This document shows positions 50,824 through 62,230 of a stretch of DNA of 64,000 bases, piece after piece. Both the position numbers and the translations under genes were made by a program. Source of the stretch: Prochlorococcus sp. AG-402-O21. Lineage in GTDB: Bacteria; Cyanobacteriota; Cyanobacteriia; PCC-6307; Cyanobiaceae. Under the pieces are notes generated by a model, which saw only the letters and a program-made list of their open reading frames with translations, did not search any database and was not told where the DNA came from. Where the stretch lies: NCBI GenBank assembly GCA_003216375.1, contig QCIZ01000001.1, forward strand, positions 158,370 to 222,369, read 5' to 3'. Position 1 is the first letter of the stretch; the number at the start of each line of letters is the position of its first letter.

Positions 50824-52953
50824 ATGACTAGTCCAAAAATCAATAATGAAACTTATCTTAATCGTGAACTCAGTTGGATAGATTTTAACAAACGTGTTTT
50901 AGAACTTGCTACAGAAGAGGAAACGCCATTACTAGAAAAAATTAAATTCAGTTCAATTTTTAGCAATAATTTAGACGAATTTTTTATGGTTAGAGTTGCT
51001 TCATTGAAATCACAAGTAGAAGGTGGAATCTCAAAAAGAAGCCAAGATGGAAAATCTCCTGAAGAACAACTTATTGAAATTCGAAATTATTTAGACCCTA
51101 TTTTAAAAACACAGCAATATAAAACAAGAAAATATATAGAAGAGGACTTTAAAAAAAATAATATATTTATACTTGAATATAAAGAGTTAAATGAAAGACA
51201 AAGGGTTTGGATAGATAATTATTTTACAACTGCAATTTTTCCAATCCTAACCCCCTTAGCAGTTGACCCTTCTCATCCATTCCCTTTTATAAGTAATCTT
51301 AGTTTAAATTTAGCTGCAATTATCGTTGATAATGAATCAGATAAAGAACAATTTACCCGCATAAAAATTCCTGGTGAAAGTATTTCTAGATTTATAAGTA
51401 TTCCAGTTGAACTAAATGATAAAGAATCAACAAAATATACAGGAATTGCTATTGAGCAAATCATTGCAAATAATCTGTCCATGCTTTTCCCTGGGATGGA
51501 TGTTAAAGAATATTCGTTCTTTCGCGTTACAAGAGATGCTGATCTAGAGCTTCGAGACATTGAAGCTGATGATTTAATGAGCGCACTAGAAGAAGGTTTA
51601 CGTAAGCGTCGCAAAGGTGGTGAGGTGGTGAGGCTAGAAGTCTCTATAAATACACCAAAAGTAATTCTTGATCTTTTACAAGAAGGGATGAATATTGACA
51701 AAGAAAATTTATATCAAATTGAGGGGTTACTAGCATTAGATGAATTAATAGAATTAACAACTTTCAATCTACCGAAATTAAAATTTAAAGAGCATCAAGG
51801 CATTACTCATGGTTCACTCAAAAATAGTCAATTGCGAGAACAAGAAGAATTAGATACTAGAAATAAAAGCAATTTTAAAAGTATATTCTCGATTATTCGC
51901 CGTAATGATTTACTAGTCCATCACCCATACAATCTTTTCTCGACCTCAGTCGAAGAGTTTATTAATCAAGCCGCGGAAGATAAGCAAGTCATGGGAATCA
52001 AAATGACCTTGTATAGAATTTCCAAGGACTCTTTAATTATTGATGCACTAATAAGAGCTGCTGAAAAAGGAAAACAAGTAATGGCTCTCGTTGAATTAAA
52101 AGCAAGATTTGATGAAGATAATAATATCCAATGGGCAAAACAATTAGAACAAGCTGGAGTTCATGTTGTTTATGGAGTCATTGGACTAAAAACTCATACA
52201 AAAATTGCTTTGATCATAAGAAAAGAAAAAAACAGATTAAGAACATACTTTCATATTGGGACTGGTAATTACAATTCAAAAACGTCTAAAACATATACAG
52301 ATTTTGGCTTATTATCTTGCCAGCCTGAGCTTGGTCAAGATCTTATTGAACTATTTAATTATCTGACTGGGTTTGCTAAACAACAGTCCTACAGAAAATT
52401 ATTAGTTGCACCGGTAACTCTTAGAAATGGAATAGAAAAGCTAATCAAAAGAGAAATCAATTATGCAAAAAATGGCCTGCCCGCAAAGATAATAGCCAAA
52501 ATGAATTCCCTAGTAGATCCAGAAATTATAAAACTACTTTATATAGCATCACATGAAGGAGTAAAAATTGAACTTATAATTAGAGGAATGTGCTGCCTAT
52601 ATCCACAGAAAAAAGGCTTAAGCGAAAATATAAAAGTAACAAGCATTATTGGTAGGTTTTTAGAACATTCAAGAATCTTTTGGTTTTCCAACGATGGAGA
52701 TGCAGAAGTATTTATTGGTAGTGCAGATTGGATGAGGCGTAATTTAGATCGAAGAGTTGAAGCAGTTACGCCTATTGAAGATAATAAAATTAAAAAAGAA
52801 ATTAAACATTTATTAGATTGTTATTTAGAAGAAAATAAAGACTCTTGGAATATGCAAAGTGATGGTAGCTACGCCAAAAATCCAATTTTGAATGATAAGA
52901 AAAAATATATTCAAGAAAAAATTATTAAGCTATACAAAAAAGAAGAAAATTAA
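50824..52953 (+). CDS. ppk: Polyphosphate kinase 1
   Basis: The ATG at 50824 gives 709 residues (an in-frame TTG lies at 50803). Landmarks are FNKRVLELA at the N-terminus, FFMVRVASLK, HHPYNLF, and the autophosphorylated histidine in YFHIGTGNYN (His477). EHSRIFWFSN carries the second conserved histidine. It makes polyphosphate from ATP reversibly. Confidence 0.96.
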   Translation: MTSPKINNETYLNRELSWIDFNKRVLELATEEETPLLEKIKFSSIFSNNLDEFFMVRVASLKSQVEGGISKRSQDGKSPEEQLIEIRNYLDPILKTQQYKTRKYIEEDFKKNNIFILEYKELNERQRVWIDNYFTTAIFPILTPLAVDPSHPFPFISNLSLNLAAIIVDNESDKEQFTRIKIPGESISRFISIPVELNDKESTKYTGIAIEQIIANNLSMLFPGMDVKEYSFFRVTRDADLELRDIEADDLMSALEEGLRKRRKGGEVVRLEVSINTPKVILDLLQEGMNIDKENLYQIEGLLALDELIELTTFNLPKLKFKEHQGITHGSLKNSQLREQEELDTRNKSNFKSIFSIIRRNDLLVHHPYNLFSTSVEEFINQAAEDKQVMGIKMTLYRISKDSLIIDALIRAAEKGKQVMALVELKARFDEDNNIQWAKQLEQAGVHVVYGVIGLKTHTKIALIIRKEKNRLRTYFHIGTGNYNSKTSKTYTDFGLLSCQPELGQDLIELFNYLTGFAKQQSYRKLLVAPVTLRNGIEKLIKREINYAKNGLPAKIIAKMNSLVDPEIIKLLYIASHEGVKIELIIRGMCCLYPQKKGLSENIKVTSIIGRFLEHSRIFWFSNDGDAEVFIGSADWMRRNLDRRVEAVTPIEDNKIKKEIKHLLDCYLEENKDSWNMQSDGSYAKNPILNDKKKYIQEKIIKLYKKEEN

Positions 52954-53108
52954 AAAATTTCAAAGCTTTTTTCAAAACATTTAATCTGTTTTTTTGATGC
53001 GCTTTATACCTAATTAGGCAAAAAGTCATAAATTTTTCGTTTCAATTAGTCAACTTCTCCTTATAAGTGCTAACTTCTTAATAAATCTAATTTCAAGAGG
53101 CCAGGGTG

Positions 53109-54131
53109 ATGGGGATCCCGCTGGAATCTGCCAAGGAAATTTCTGATGTTTCATCAGGGAAGTCCAATTCGGCAAGCACAAGTCAAAAACTATCTGCATC
53201 AACTGTAAGTAGTCAAAAATCTCGAAGTTCAAGAAGACAAAGTAATCGTCTAGCTACTGATGCGATAGGTTTCTATCTCACAAGTATTGGAAGAGTGCCA
53301 CTTCTGACTCCTGCAGAAGAAATTGAGCTTGCTCATCATGTTCAACAAATGAAAGATTTGCTGAGCCTTCCTCTTGAACAACGCTCTACCCGTCAGAAAC
53401 ACAAAATAAAAATGGGTAAACGGGCAAGAGATCGCATGATGGCTGCAAATCTTAGACTTGTTGTAAGTGTTGCAAAAAAGTATCAAAACCAAGGTCTCGA
53501 ATTACTCGATTTAGTTCAAGAAGGTGCCATTGGATTAGAAAGAGCTGTTGATAAATTTGATCCTGCAATGGGTTATAAATTCTCAACCTATGCTTACTGG
53601 TGGATAAGACAAGGAATGACTCGTGCCATAGATAACAGTGCTAGAACTATACGACTGCCAATACATATCAGCGAAAAACTTTCAAAAATGCGCCGCATAT
53701 CGCGTGAATTATCGCATCGATTTGGTAGGCAACCAAATCGACTCGAATTGGCAAACGCGATGGGAATTGAACCTCAAGATCTAGAAGATCTAGTGTCTCA
53801 AAGCGCACCATGTGCCTCCCTTGATGCTCATGCAAGAGGCGAAGAAGATCGAAGTACTCTTGGAGAACTAATTCCAGACCCCAATTCCGATGAGCCCATG
53901 GAAGGGATGGATAGAAGTATTCAAAAAGAACACCTTGGAGGATGGTTATCTCAATTAAATGAGCGAGAGCAAAAAATCATGAGACTTCGCTTTGGCCTCG
54001 ATGGAGAAGAACCACTTACTCTTGCTGAAATTGGAAGACAAATAAATGTTTCGAGAGAACGTGTAAGACAACTTGAAGCAAAAGCAATTTTAAAATTGAG
54101 GGTAATGACTACTCATCAAAACGCTGCTTAA
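53109..54131 (+). CDS. RNA polymerase sigma factor, group 2 RpoD-like
   Basis: The ATG at 53109 gives 340 residues (GTG one codon earlier). After a Ser-rich N-terminus of about 50 residues, region 1.2 is DAIGFYLTSIGRVPLLTPAEEIELA. Region 2 has NLRLVVSVAKKYQNQGLELLDLVQEG and YKFSTYAYWWIRQ, and region 4 ends LAEIGRQINVSRERVRQLEAKAI. The short N-terminus without region 1.1 marks a group 2 sigma. Which cyanobacterial Sig class it is cannot be set by eye. Confidence 0.92.
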   Translation: MGIPLESAKEISDVSSGKSNSASTSQKLSASTVSSQKSRSSRRQSNRLATDAIGFYLTSIGRVPLLTPAEEIELAHHVQQMKDLLSLPLEQRSTRQKHKIKMGKRARDRMMAANLRLVVSVAKKYQNQGLELLDLVQEGAIGLERAVDKFDPAMGYKFSTYAYWWIRQGMTRAIDNSARTIRLPIHISEKLSKMRRISRELSHRFGRQPNRLELANAMGIEPQDLEDLVSQSAPCASLDAHARGEEDRSTLGELIPDPNSDEPMEGMDRSIQKEHLGGWLSQLNEREQKIMRLRFGLDGEEPLTLAEIGRQINVSRERVRQLEAKAILKLRVMTTHQNAA

Positions 54132-54134
54132 ACA

Positions 54135-54788
54135 TTGCCTATTCAAATAGCTATTTTTATTATTGCGATATGGATAGTTATAATTTTAGTCATTGCAGTT
54201 TTATGTAAAAGATATTTTCCTAAAAAAGAAGAGTTAAGTAGAAAAATTATTCATATAGGAACAGGGCCTGTAATTCTTTTAGCCTGGTTATTTGATATTC
54301 CAAAAAATATAGCTTTCTCAACTGCATTATTGATCACCATATCCTTAGGTGTTAATTATCAATATCGTTTATTACCTGCCATTGAAGATGTCGAGAGAAA
54401 AAGTTTTGGAACAATTGCATATGGTATCAGTATCACACTTTTACTTTTACTATTCTGGCCTCGCTATGCATCATCAATTTCCATAGGAGTTCTATCAATG
54501 GCTTTTGGTGATGGATTAGCAGGTTTACTAGGAAGGTCTATTAACTCTCCAAAATGGTCAATACTTGGTCAAACGAAATCGATCGTTGGAACATTAACAA
54601 TGGGGTCAGTAGTAGCTATAACGACTTCAATTATCTCTTCAACTAATAATTTAGGCATACAGCCTCTAGAAATTTTAGTCATCTCACTAATCGCAACTTT
54701 TTTAGAGCAAATAAGTCCTTGGGGTATCGACAATTTAACTGTACCTATTGGAGTAACTTGTATAGGAATATGGTTAATAGGAGTATAA
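54135..54788 (+). CDS. Phytol kinase-like membrane protein (CTP-dependent kinase family)
   Basis: The 217-residue protein starts at a TTG three bases after the sigma factor stop. It has six or seven hydrophobic segments. The family stretches SRKIIHIGTGPVILLAW, AFGDGLAGLLGRS and QTKSIVGTLTMG match the phytol kinase/dolichol kinase/CDP-DAG-related group. Phytol kinase salvages phytol for tocopherol and chlorophyll synthesis. Substrate assignment is by family only. Confidence 0.72.
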   Translation: MPIQIAIFIIAIWIVIILVIAVLCKRYFPKKEELSRKIIHIGTGPVILLAWLFDIPKNIAFSTALLITISLGVNYQYRLLPAIEDVERKSFGTIAYGISITLLLLLFWPRYASSISIGVLSMAFGDGLAGLLGRSINSPKWSILGQTKSIVGTLTMGSVVAITTSIISSTNNLGIQPLEILVISLIATFLEQISPWGIDNLTVPIGVTCIGIWLIGV

Positions 54789-54802
54789 AAGAACAACTAA
54801 AT

Positions 54803-55873
<1,071 letters not shown>

Positions 55874-56025
55874 TTAAAGCGTGATCATAGATATAAGATT
55901 AGAGAAGTATCAGTCATAGGGGGTAATAAGTTGCATTATCTGAATGTTTGTTCAAGAAACATGCGGTTGTAAACAATGAAAACAAAAGGCCCTCACTCAA
56001 ATAAATTCTCTATTGAGATTGAAAA

Positions 56026-58626
56026 ATGCTAAAAAATTACTTATCACATGTTGCAGAAAGAGAAGCTTTAGGAATCCCTCCGCTTCCTTTAGATGCAAAA
56101 CAGACTAAAGATTTAACAGAGTTATTAGAAAAACCAGAGAAAGAAGCCGACCAAAACTTCTTACTGGATCTTCTTGTTAATCGAATTCCTCCCGGAGTTG
56201 ATCAAGCCTCTTATGTCAAAGCGACTTGGCTTAGCTCAATTGCTCAAGAAGAATCAAAAAGTCCATTAGTAAATCCTCTAAAAGCAACTGAGCTTTTGGG
56301 TACAATGATTGGAGGATATAATGTAGCAGCATTAATTGAAATACTAAAATCTAATAATAAAGAATTAGCAACTTCAGCTTGTCAAGCATTAAGTAATACC
56401 CTTTTAGTTTATGACGCTTTAAACGACATTTTAGAATTAGCAAAAACAAATATTTATGCAGAAAAAGTTATTAATAGCTGGTCCAATGGAGAATGGTTCA
56501 CTAATAAACAACCCTTAGCTCAAGAAATAACAGTAACAGTATTTAAAGTTGAAGGAGAAACAAATACAGACGACCTCTCTCCAGCAACTCATGCCACAAC
56601 AAGACCAGATATTCCTTTACATGCTCTAGCGATGCTAGAGACTCGAGATCCAAATGGTTTAAACACTATTGAAGAATTAAAAAAGAAAGGATATCCAATC
56701 GCATATGTTGGCGATGTCGTTGGGACAGGTAGCTCTAGAAAGTCAGCAATTAACTCAGTCCTTTGGCATACAGGACAAGACATACCTTACGTGCCAAATA
56801 AAAGAGGGAGTGGGGTTGTAATAGGAGGCAAAATTGCTCCTATTTTCTTTAATACTGCTGAAGATTCAGGTGCACTTCCAATTGAATGTGATGTAAGCAA
56901 TCTCAAAACAGGAGATGTCATATCTATTTTCCCTTACAAAGGAGAAGTTAGACGAAGTAAAAATGAGGCAAACAGTGGAGAACTTCTATCAAAATTTGAC
57001 TTAAAACCACAAACTATTACTGATGAAGTAAGAGCAGGTGGGCGAATTCCTTTAATGATTGGAAGAGCTTTGACAGACAAAGTAAGAACAAAATTAAAAC
57101 TTCCTCCCTCTACTCTTTTTATTCGTCCTGGTCAGCCACCTGCATCAAAGTACGGGTTTACGCAAGCTCAAAAAATGGTTGGAAAAGCTTGCGGTTTAGA
57201 AGGGGTGCTCCCTGGTTCAAGTTGTGAGCCAATAATGACGACAGTGGGTAGTCAAGATACCACTGGTCCGATGACTAGAGATGAAATGAAAGAACTAGCC
57301 TGTTTAGGATTTTCTGCTGATTTAGTTATGCAGAGTTTCTGCCATACGGCAGCATATCCCAAGCCTGTTGATATCAAAACTCAAAAAGAACTCCCTGACT
57401 TTTTTGCTGAAAGAGGAGGAATAGCATTAAAACCCGGTGATGGAATTATTCACAGTTGGTTAAACAGGATGCTTTTACCAGACACAGTTGGAACAGGTGG
57501 CGATAGTCATACACGATTCCCATTGGGTATCTCATTTCCAGGCGGTTCGGGAGTTGTGGCATTTGCAGCGGCCATTGGTTCCATGCCTTTAGATATGCCG
57601 GAGTCAGTTTTGGTACGTTTTAAAGGGTCTTTACAAACTGGCGTCACTTTAAGAGATGTAGTTAATGCCATTCCGTGGATGGCCATACAGCAAGGTCTTC
57701 TAACCGTCGCAAAAGCGAACAAAGTTAATGTGTTTAATGGGAAAATCTTAGAAATTGAAGGTCTACCAAACTTAAAATTAGAACAAGCCTTTGAGTTAAC
57801 TGATGCAAGTGCAGAAAGATCTTGTGCTGGATGTACTATTCAACTCTCTGAATCAACAATCAGTGAATATTTAAAAAGCAATATTGTTTTGCTTAAAAAT
57901 ATGATTGCTAGAGGATATAAAGACGCAAGAACAATAAGTAGAAGAATTAAAGAAATGGAAGATTGGTTAAAAAAACCAGATTTACTTTTAGCCGACTCAA
58001 ATGCTCAATACTCAGAAATCATTGAAATAGACTTGAATGAACTCAAAGAGCCTGTTTTAGCTTGTCCTAATGATCCTGATAACGTCAAACTTTTAAGCGC
58101 AGTCGCAGGCACTCCAATTCAAGAAGTTTTTATTGGTTCATGTATGACTAATATTGGTCATTATCGAGCCGCTGCAAAAATTCTCGAAGGAGAAGGCAAG
58201 ATATCAGCACGATTATGGGTATGTCCGCCAACACGAATGGACGAAGAAATTTTGAAAAAAGAAGGATACTACAAAATTTTTGAAAAAGCCGGTAGCCGAA
58301 TGGAAATGCCAGGTTGTTCTCTATGCATGGGCAATCAAGCTCGTGTAGAAGATAATTCAACAGTTTTCTCAACAAGTACAAGAAATTTCAACAACAGATT
58401 AGGTAAAGGAGCTCAGGTATTCTTAGGGAGTGCAGAACTGGCAGCTGTTTGCGCTTTGTTAGGTCATATACCTACAACTGATGAATATCTTGCAATAGCT
58501 TCCAAAAAAGTTTCACCATTAACTGACGAAATCTACAGATACTTAAACTTTAATGAAATACCAAACTTTATCGAAGATGGTCGTGTAATAACAAAAGAAG
58601 AAGAGGCCTCTATTTTACAAACCTAA
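56026..58626 (+). CDS. acnB: Aconitate hydratase B
   Basis: The 866-residue aconitase has the AcnB domain order: an N-terminal HEAT-like domain, then the swivel domain ([23 protein letters not shown]). The catalytic core follows, with the 4Fe-4S cysteines in the motifs [17 protein letters not shown] and GCSLCMGN. It interconverts citrate and isocitrate. A 152-base leader separates it from DAHP synthase; it contains a short in-frame mini-ORF (55944-55979) described under findings. Confidence 0.97.
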   Translation: MLKNYLSHVAEREALGIPPLPLDAKQTKDLTELLEKPEKEADQNFLLDLLVNRIPPGVDQASYVKATWLSSIAQEESKSPLVNPLKATELLGTMIGGYNVAALIEILKSNNKELATSACQALSNTLLVYDALNDILELAKTNIYAEKVINSWSNGEWFTNKQPLAQEITVTVFKVEGETNTDDLSPATHATTRPDIPLHALAMLETRDPNGLNTIEELKKKGYPIAYVGDVVGTGSSRKSAINSVLWHTGQDIPYVPNKRGSGVVIGGKIAPIFFNTAEDSGALPIECDVSNLKTGDVISIFPYKGEVRRSKNEANSGELLSKFDLKPQTITDEVRAGGRIPLMIGRALTDKVRTKLKLPPSTLFIRPGQPPASKYGFTQAQKMVGKACGLEGVLPGSSCEPIMTTVGSQDTTGPMTRDEMKELACLGFSADLVMQSFCHTAAYPKPVDIKTQKELPDFFAERGGIALKPGDGIIHSWLNRMLLPDTVGTGGDSHTRFPLGISFPGGSGVVAFAAAIGSMPLDMPESVLVRFKGSLQTGVTLRDVVNAIPWMAIQQGLLTVAKANKVNVFNGKILEIEGLPNLKLEQAFELTDASAERSCAGCTIQLSESTISEYLKSNIVLLKNMIARGYKDARTISRRIKEMEDWLKKPDLLLADSNAQYSEIIEIDLNELKEPVLACPNDPDNVKLLSAVAGTPIQEVFIGSCMTNIGHYRAAAKILEGEGKISARLWVCPPTRMDEEILKKEGYYKIFEKAGSRMEMPGCSLCMGNQARVEDNSTVFSTSTRNFNNRLGKGAQVFLGSAELAAVCALLGHIPTTDEYLAIASKKVSPLTDEIYRYLNFNEIPNFIEDGRVITKEEEASILQT

Positions 58627-58636
58627 ATTGAGTTAA

Positions 58637-59995
58637 ATGATCAAAAGTAAAAGTCAAAATCCAATACAAAAAAAATCAACTCAAAGCATAAAAAGACTTC
58701 TTCAGAGGAAATGGCTAAATGTAATTCTTGCTCTCATACTTACAGGTTTAGGAGCAGCATTAACGGGAATATTATTTAAAACTGGAATTCATGCATTAGA
58801 AGATTATCGATCCAATCTTCTTGCATCTATGCCTAGATGGATAGTTTTACCAATACTAGGAGCATTAGGAGGCTTAATTTCAGGATCGCTCATTCAAAAT
58901 TTTGCCCCTGCAGCAAAAGGTGCGGGCGTAAGTCACATCATTGCTTTCCTTCGCCACAAGCCAGTCCCCATGGGATTAAGAGTTGGAATAGTAAAACTGT
59001 TTGCTGGAATTATTGCTATTGGCAGTGGATTTCCACTAGGCCCAGAAGGCCCCGCCGTTCAAATGGGGGGATCTGTTGCTTGGAAAATGGCAAAATGGCT
59101 AAAAGCCCCTATTTCATTTCGCAGAGTCATAGTTGCAGCAGGCGGAGGAGCTGGAATTGCAGCAATTTTTAGTGCACCTATTGGAGGCTTTGTCTATGCA
59201 ATTGAAGAACTTCTAAATTCAGCCAGACCAGTAGTCCTCTTACTAGTAGTAGTCACAACATTCTGGGCTGATAGTTGCGCTGATATTTTGCAAGCGATTG
59301 GACTAGATCAAAAAGCTGGTGGATTTGTTAATAATTTAGGTTTTCAATTAGAGAGAGCATACACACCAGTAATCGAGTTCTTTCCAATAGATTTTTTATA
59401 CCTAATAGTTTTAGGAATCTTACTTGGATTCTTAGCAGAAATGTATTGCCGATATGTTTTAAAAATGCAAGTTCTAGGAAATAAATGGTTTAAAAATAAA
59501 ACCATTGAAAGAATGAGTTTATCAGGTTTATTACTTGGTACTATGTATTCAATTATTCCGGAAAATTTTCATAATATCGAAGAATTACAAAAAATTATTG
59601 TTAATGAAAGTAGCAGTTTTACACTTGCAATAAGTATATTTTTTGTTTTATTCTTTGCATCTGGCCTTGCTGCTGCATCAGGCGCACCAGGTGGTTTATT
59701 TTATCCAATGCTTACTTTGGGCGGAGCGATAGGATTAGCGAGCGGTATAGGAGTAGAAGCATTTACAGGCCATGTACCAACAACCTATATTTTTGCAGGA
59801 ATGGGCGGATTTGTAGCTGGTTGCTCAAGGACACCTTTAACAGCAATGTTTTTAGCCTTCGCATTAACTAAAAATCTTTTAATACTAAAGCCACTCTTGA
59901 TTACATGCATAGCTAGCTTTTTAACTGCCAGATTATTTAATGAACATTCAATTTATGAAAGACAAATAACAATTGAAGAAGGAGAATTAAAATAA
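58637..59995 (+). CDS. ClC family chloride channel / H+-Cl- exchanger
   Basis: The 452-residue protein has the ClC selectivity segments GSGFPLGPEGPAVQ and GGLFYPMLTLGG. The gating glutamate of the exchangers is retained (GPEGP). The usual GKEGP is GPEGP here, a common variant in cyanobacteria as far as I recall. No CBS domain follows. It lies 10 bases after acnB and may be transcribed with it. Confidence 0.85.
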   Translation: MIKSKSQNPIQKKSTQSIKRLLQRKWLNVILALILTGLGAALTGILFKTGIHALEDYRSNLLASMPRWIVLPILGALGGLISGSLIQNFAPAAKGAGVSHIIAFLRHKPVPMGLRVGIVKLFAGIIAIGSGFPLGPEGPAVQMGGSVAWKMAKWLKAPISFRRVIVAAGGGAGIAAIFSAPIGGFVYAIEELLNSARPVVLLLVVVTTFWADSCADILQAIGLDQKAGGFVNNLGFQLERAYTPVIEFFPIDFLYLIVLGILLGFLAEMYCRYVLKMQVLGNKWFKNKTIERMSLSGLLLGTMYSIIPENFHNIEELQKIIVNESSSFTLAISIFFVLFFASGLAAASGAPGGLFYPMLTLGGAIGLASGIGVEAFTGHVPTTYIFAGMGGFVAGCSRTPLTAMFLAFALTKNLLILKPLLITCIASFLTARLFNEHSIYERQITIEEGELK

Positions 59996-60000
59996 ACTTT

Positions 60001-61305
60001 TCAAATTTTTGTTAATGAACTATTTTGGCTTTTATAATTATAAATCATACATCTAAGACCTATCAATAATATCCAACCTAAGATATTGATTCTGCTATCA
60101 AATAATGGAATATCTGTAGCATAAAAACAGATTAAAATTAAAGTAGAGGTCCACCAAGCTCGATCAACTATTATATTTTTTGTTGAATTTAATCTATTAA
60201 ATATTCCATATAAACCCGAAATTATTAATAAGCTAAAAACAAATATATTAATCAAAAGAGAAACTAAAACGCCATGGCTAATTGCTAATTCTAAAGGCAA
60301 ATTATGGGAATGACCATGAAATAAACCTGTCCTAAGAGGATAAATAATAGAAAAAGCTGCTGCTCCCCAACCAAGCCATGGTTTTTCAAAAATTAAATTA
60401 ACAGCAACTTTCCATTGGCCAATACGTGTTGCTTCAAAAGATCTACTGTCTACAAACTGCATATCACTTAATCTCATCCAAACAGAATCAGGCACAATAC
60501 TTCTTGCAAACTGTTGAATTCCAAAATCAAACACAGGTAAAATAGCAATAATCACTGGGAGAAAACAAATAAGCATTAAAGGTATTAACCAGCTCCAGGA
60601 TGCTGAACCAATAACTAATGGCAGTCCTAATACAATTGCACCCCATGCGTTTCTAGAGTTTGTCAAAATCATTGCTGCAATAAAGGCAACTAAAAGAACA
60701 AAAGGAATAACTCGGTTTCTTCCAACAATAAAAGGATGAAGAACTGAAGCCAAGCAGAATGGCCATACGCCCGATAACCATGCAGCAGTGATATTCGCGT
60801 AATCGAACAACCCAGACAATCTTCCTAAAGGCTCTCCTCCTGGAGAAATAAACCAAATTATCAAACCATCAAAAACCTCCCAAGGCCCCTCCCATCCAAG
60901 CCACAACTGACCAAAGCCCGTTATCAAAACAGGTAGACTTCCTAATACAAGCAAAGAAGCACATTTTGTTCTTCTTTCAGGAGTTAATAAATATGGCTGA
61001 AAACCCCAAAAAAACCAAAAAAATGGCATCCAATTAAAGAGACCAAACCAAGCTAGCCAACCGGTATGAGAACGAAAACAACCAACTAGCATCAAAAAAG
61101 TTACAAGCACTAGCGGATAATTCCAGTATTCCCTCCAATAGAGATCCCTTCTTTTAAGACTTCCGTCGAATAGAGCTACAAGCAATAATACATACGAAAT
61201 TAATGCACTCGACGGCAAACAAAATACACTAAGCTGAAAACAACTCCAGCCAATATTGTCTAAAAAATAATTTTTTAAATTAAAGAAATAACTATTATTA
61301 ATCAT
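60001..61305 (-). CDS. O-antigen ligase / IctB-like membrane protein
   Basis: The 434-residue protein has about eleven hydrophobic segments. It carries the Wzy_C signature region: GLFDYANITAAWLSGVWPF, LTNSRNAWGA, and KPWLGWGAAAFSIIYP with GHSHNLPLELA. Cyanobacterial members are sometimes named IctB from an earlier bicarbonate claim. Polysaccharide ligation or polymerisation is more likely by family. Its start overlaps the purU stop (ATGA). Confidence 0.75.
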   Translation of the reverse strand: MINNSYFFNLKNYFLDNIGWSCFQLSVFCLPSSALISYVLLLVALFDGSLKRRDLYWREYWNYPLVLVTFLMLVGCFRSHTGWLAWFGLFNWMPFFWFFWGFQPYLLTPERRTKCASLLVLGSLPVLITGFGQLWLGWEGPWEVFDGLIIWFISPGGEPLGRLSGLFDYANITAAWLSGVWPFCLASVLHPFIVGRNRVIPFVLLVAFIAAMILTNSRNAWGAIVLGLPLVIGSASWSWLIPLMLICFLPVIIAILPVFDFGIQQFARSIVPDSVWMRLSDMQFVDSRSFEATRIGQWKVAVNLIFEKPWLGWGAAAFSIIYPLRTGLFHGHSHNLPLELAISHGVLVSLLINIFVFSLLIISGLYGIFNRLNSTKNIIVDRAWWTSTLILICFYATDIPLFDSRINILGWILLIGLRCMIYNYKSQNSSLTKI

Positions 61306-62156
61306 GTAAAAACAGCCGTTCTACCTCTATAAACAATAACTTGTCGTCTTAAATGTAATCTTAAAGCTCTTGCTAATGCGACTCGCTCCAAATCTCTACC
61401 CTTTCTTATTAAGTCTGATACTTCATCACGATGACTAACATTAGAAATAGTCTGTTCAATTATAGGACCAGCATCAAGATCCTTAGTGACATAATGAGCT
61501 GTTGCGCCAATTAATTTTACCCCTCTTTCCCAAGCCTGATGATATGGTTGAGCACCTTTAAAAGCCGGAAGAAAAGAATGATGAATATTAATAAAATTAG
61601 GAAACTTCTCTAAAAATGAACTACTTAAAATCTGCATATATTTAGCCAAAACCCCCAAATCAATTTTATAGTCATTTAGTAAATCTAGAATTTTACTTTC
61701 TGAATCCGCTTTATTATTTTTATCTACTTTTATAAGCTTAAAAGGAATAGAAAAACTTGAGCAAATTCCCTCTAAATCTGAATGATTTGAGATCACTAAA
61801 GGCACCTTCATACATAATTCACCTGCCTTAACTCTCCATAAAAGATCAACTAAGCAGTGACTCTGCTTACTAACAAATATTGCAACATTAGGAAAATCAT
61901 TGGAAAAGCTCAATACAGCTTTTCCATTCAATCTCTGCTCAAGTAAAATTACTTCGGTTCTTATTTCATTTTTATCAAGTAAAAATCCATCTAAATCCCA
62001 CTCAATGCGACTGAGAAACAATTTCGCATCTGCATCTGTATGGTGATCGGCATGTCTAATATTCCCATTTTTACTTGCTATCCAACTTGACAAATCACTT
62101 ACAAGTCCAGGCTGATCAGGACAAATGAACTGTAAGATAACTGTTTTGAGGCTCAC
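61302..62156 (-). CDS. purU: Formyltetrahydrofolate deformylase
   Basis: The 284-residue product starts at a GTG. It has an N-terminal ACT domain (QFICPDQPGLVSDLSSWIASKNGN) and a C-terminal formyl transferase domain. The latter has the catalytic Asn-His region NIHHSFLPAFKGAQPYHQA and the aspartate in TKDLDAGPIIEQ. It releases formate from 10-formyl-THF, linking to the glycine cleavage one-carbon pool. Confidence 0.93.
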   Translation of the reverse strand: MSLKTVILQFICPDQPGLVSDLSSWIASKNGNIRHADHHTDADAKLFLSRIEWDLDGFLLDKNEIRTEVILLEQRLNGKAVLSFSNDFPNVAIFVSKQSHCLVDLLWRVKAGELCMKVPLVISNHSDLEGICSSFSIPFKLIKVDKNNKADSESKILDLLNDYKIDLGVLAKYMQILSSSFLEKFPNFINIHHSFLPAFKGAQPYHQAWERGVKLIGATAHYVTKDLDAGPIIEQTISNVSHRDEVSDLIRKGRDLERVALARALRLHLRRQVIVYRGRTAVFT

Positions 62157-62230
62157 TAAAGCTATATCCTTAAACTATTCTCTTTTTTAGACCACTCATT
62201 GAAAATTAACAAGCAAATTTCATAACATCT

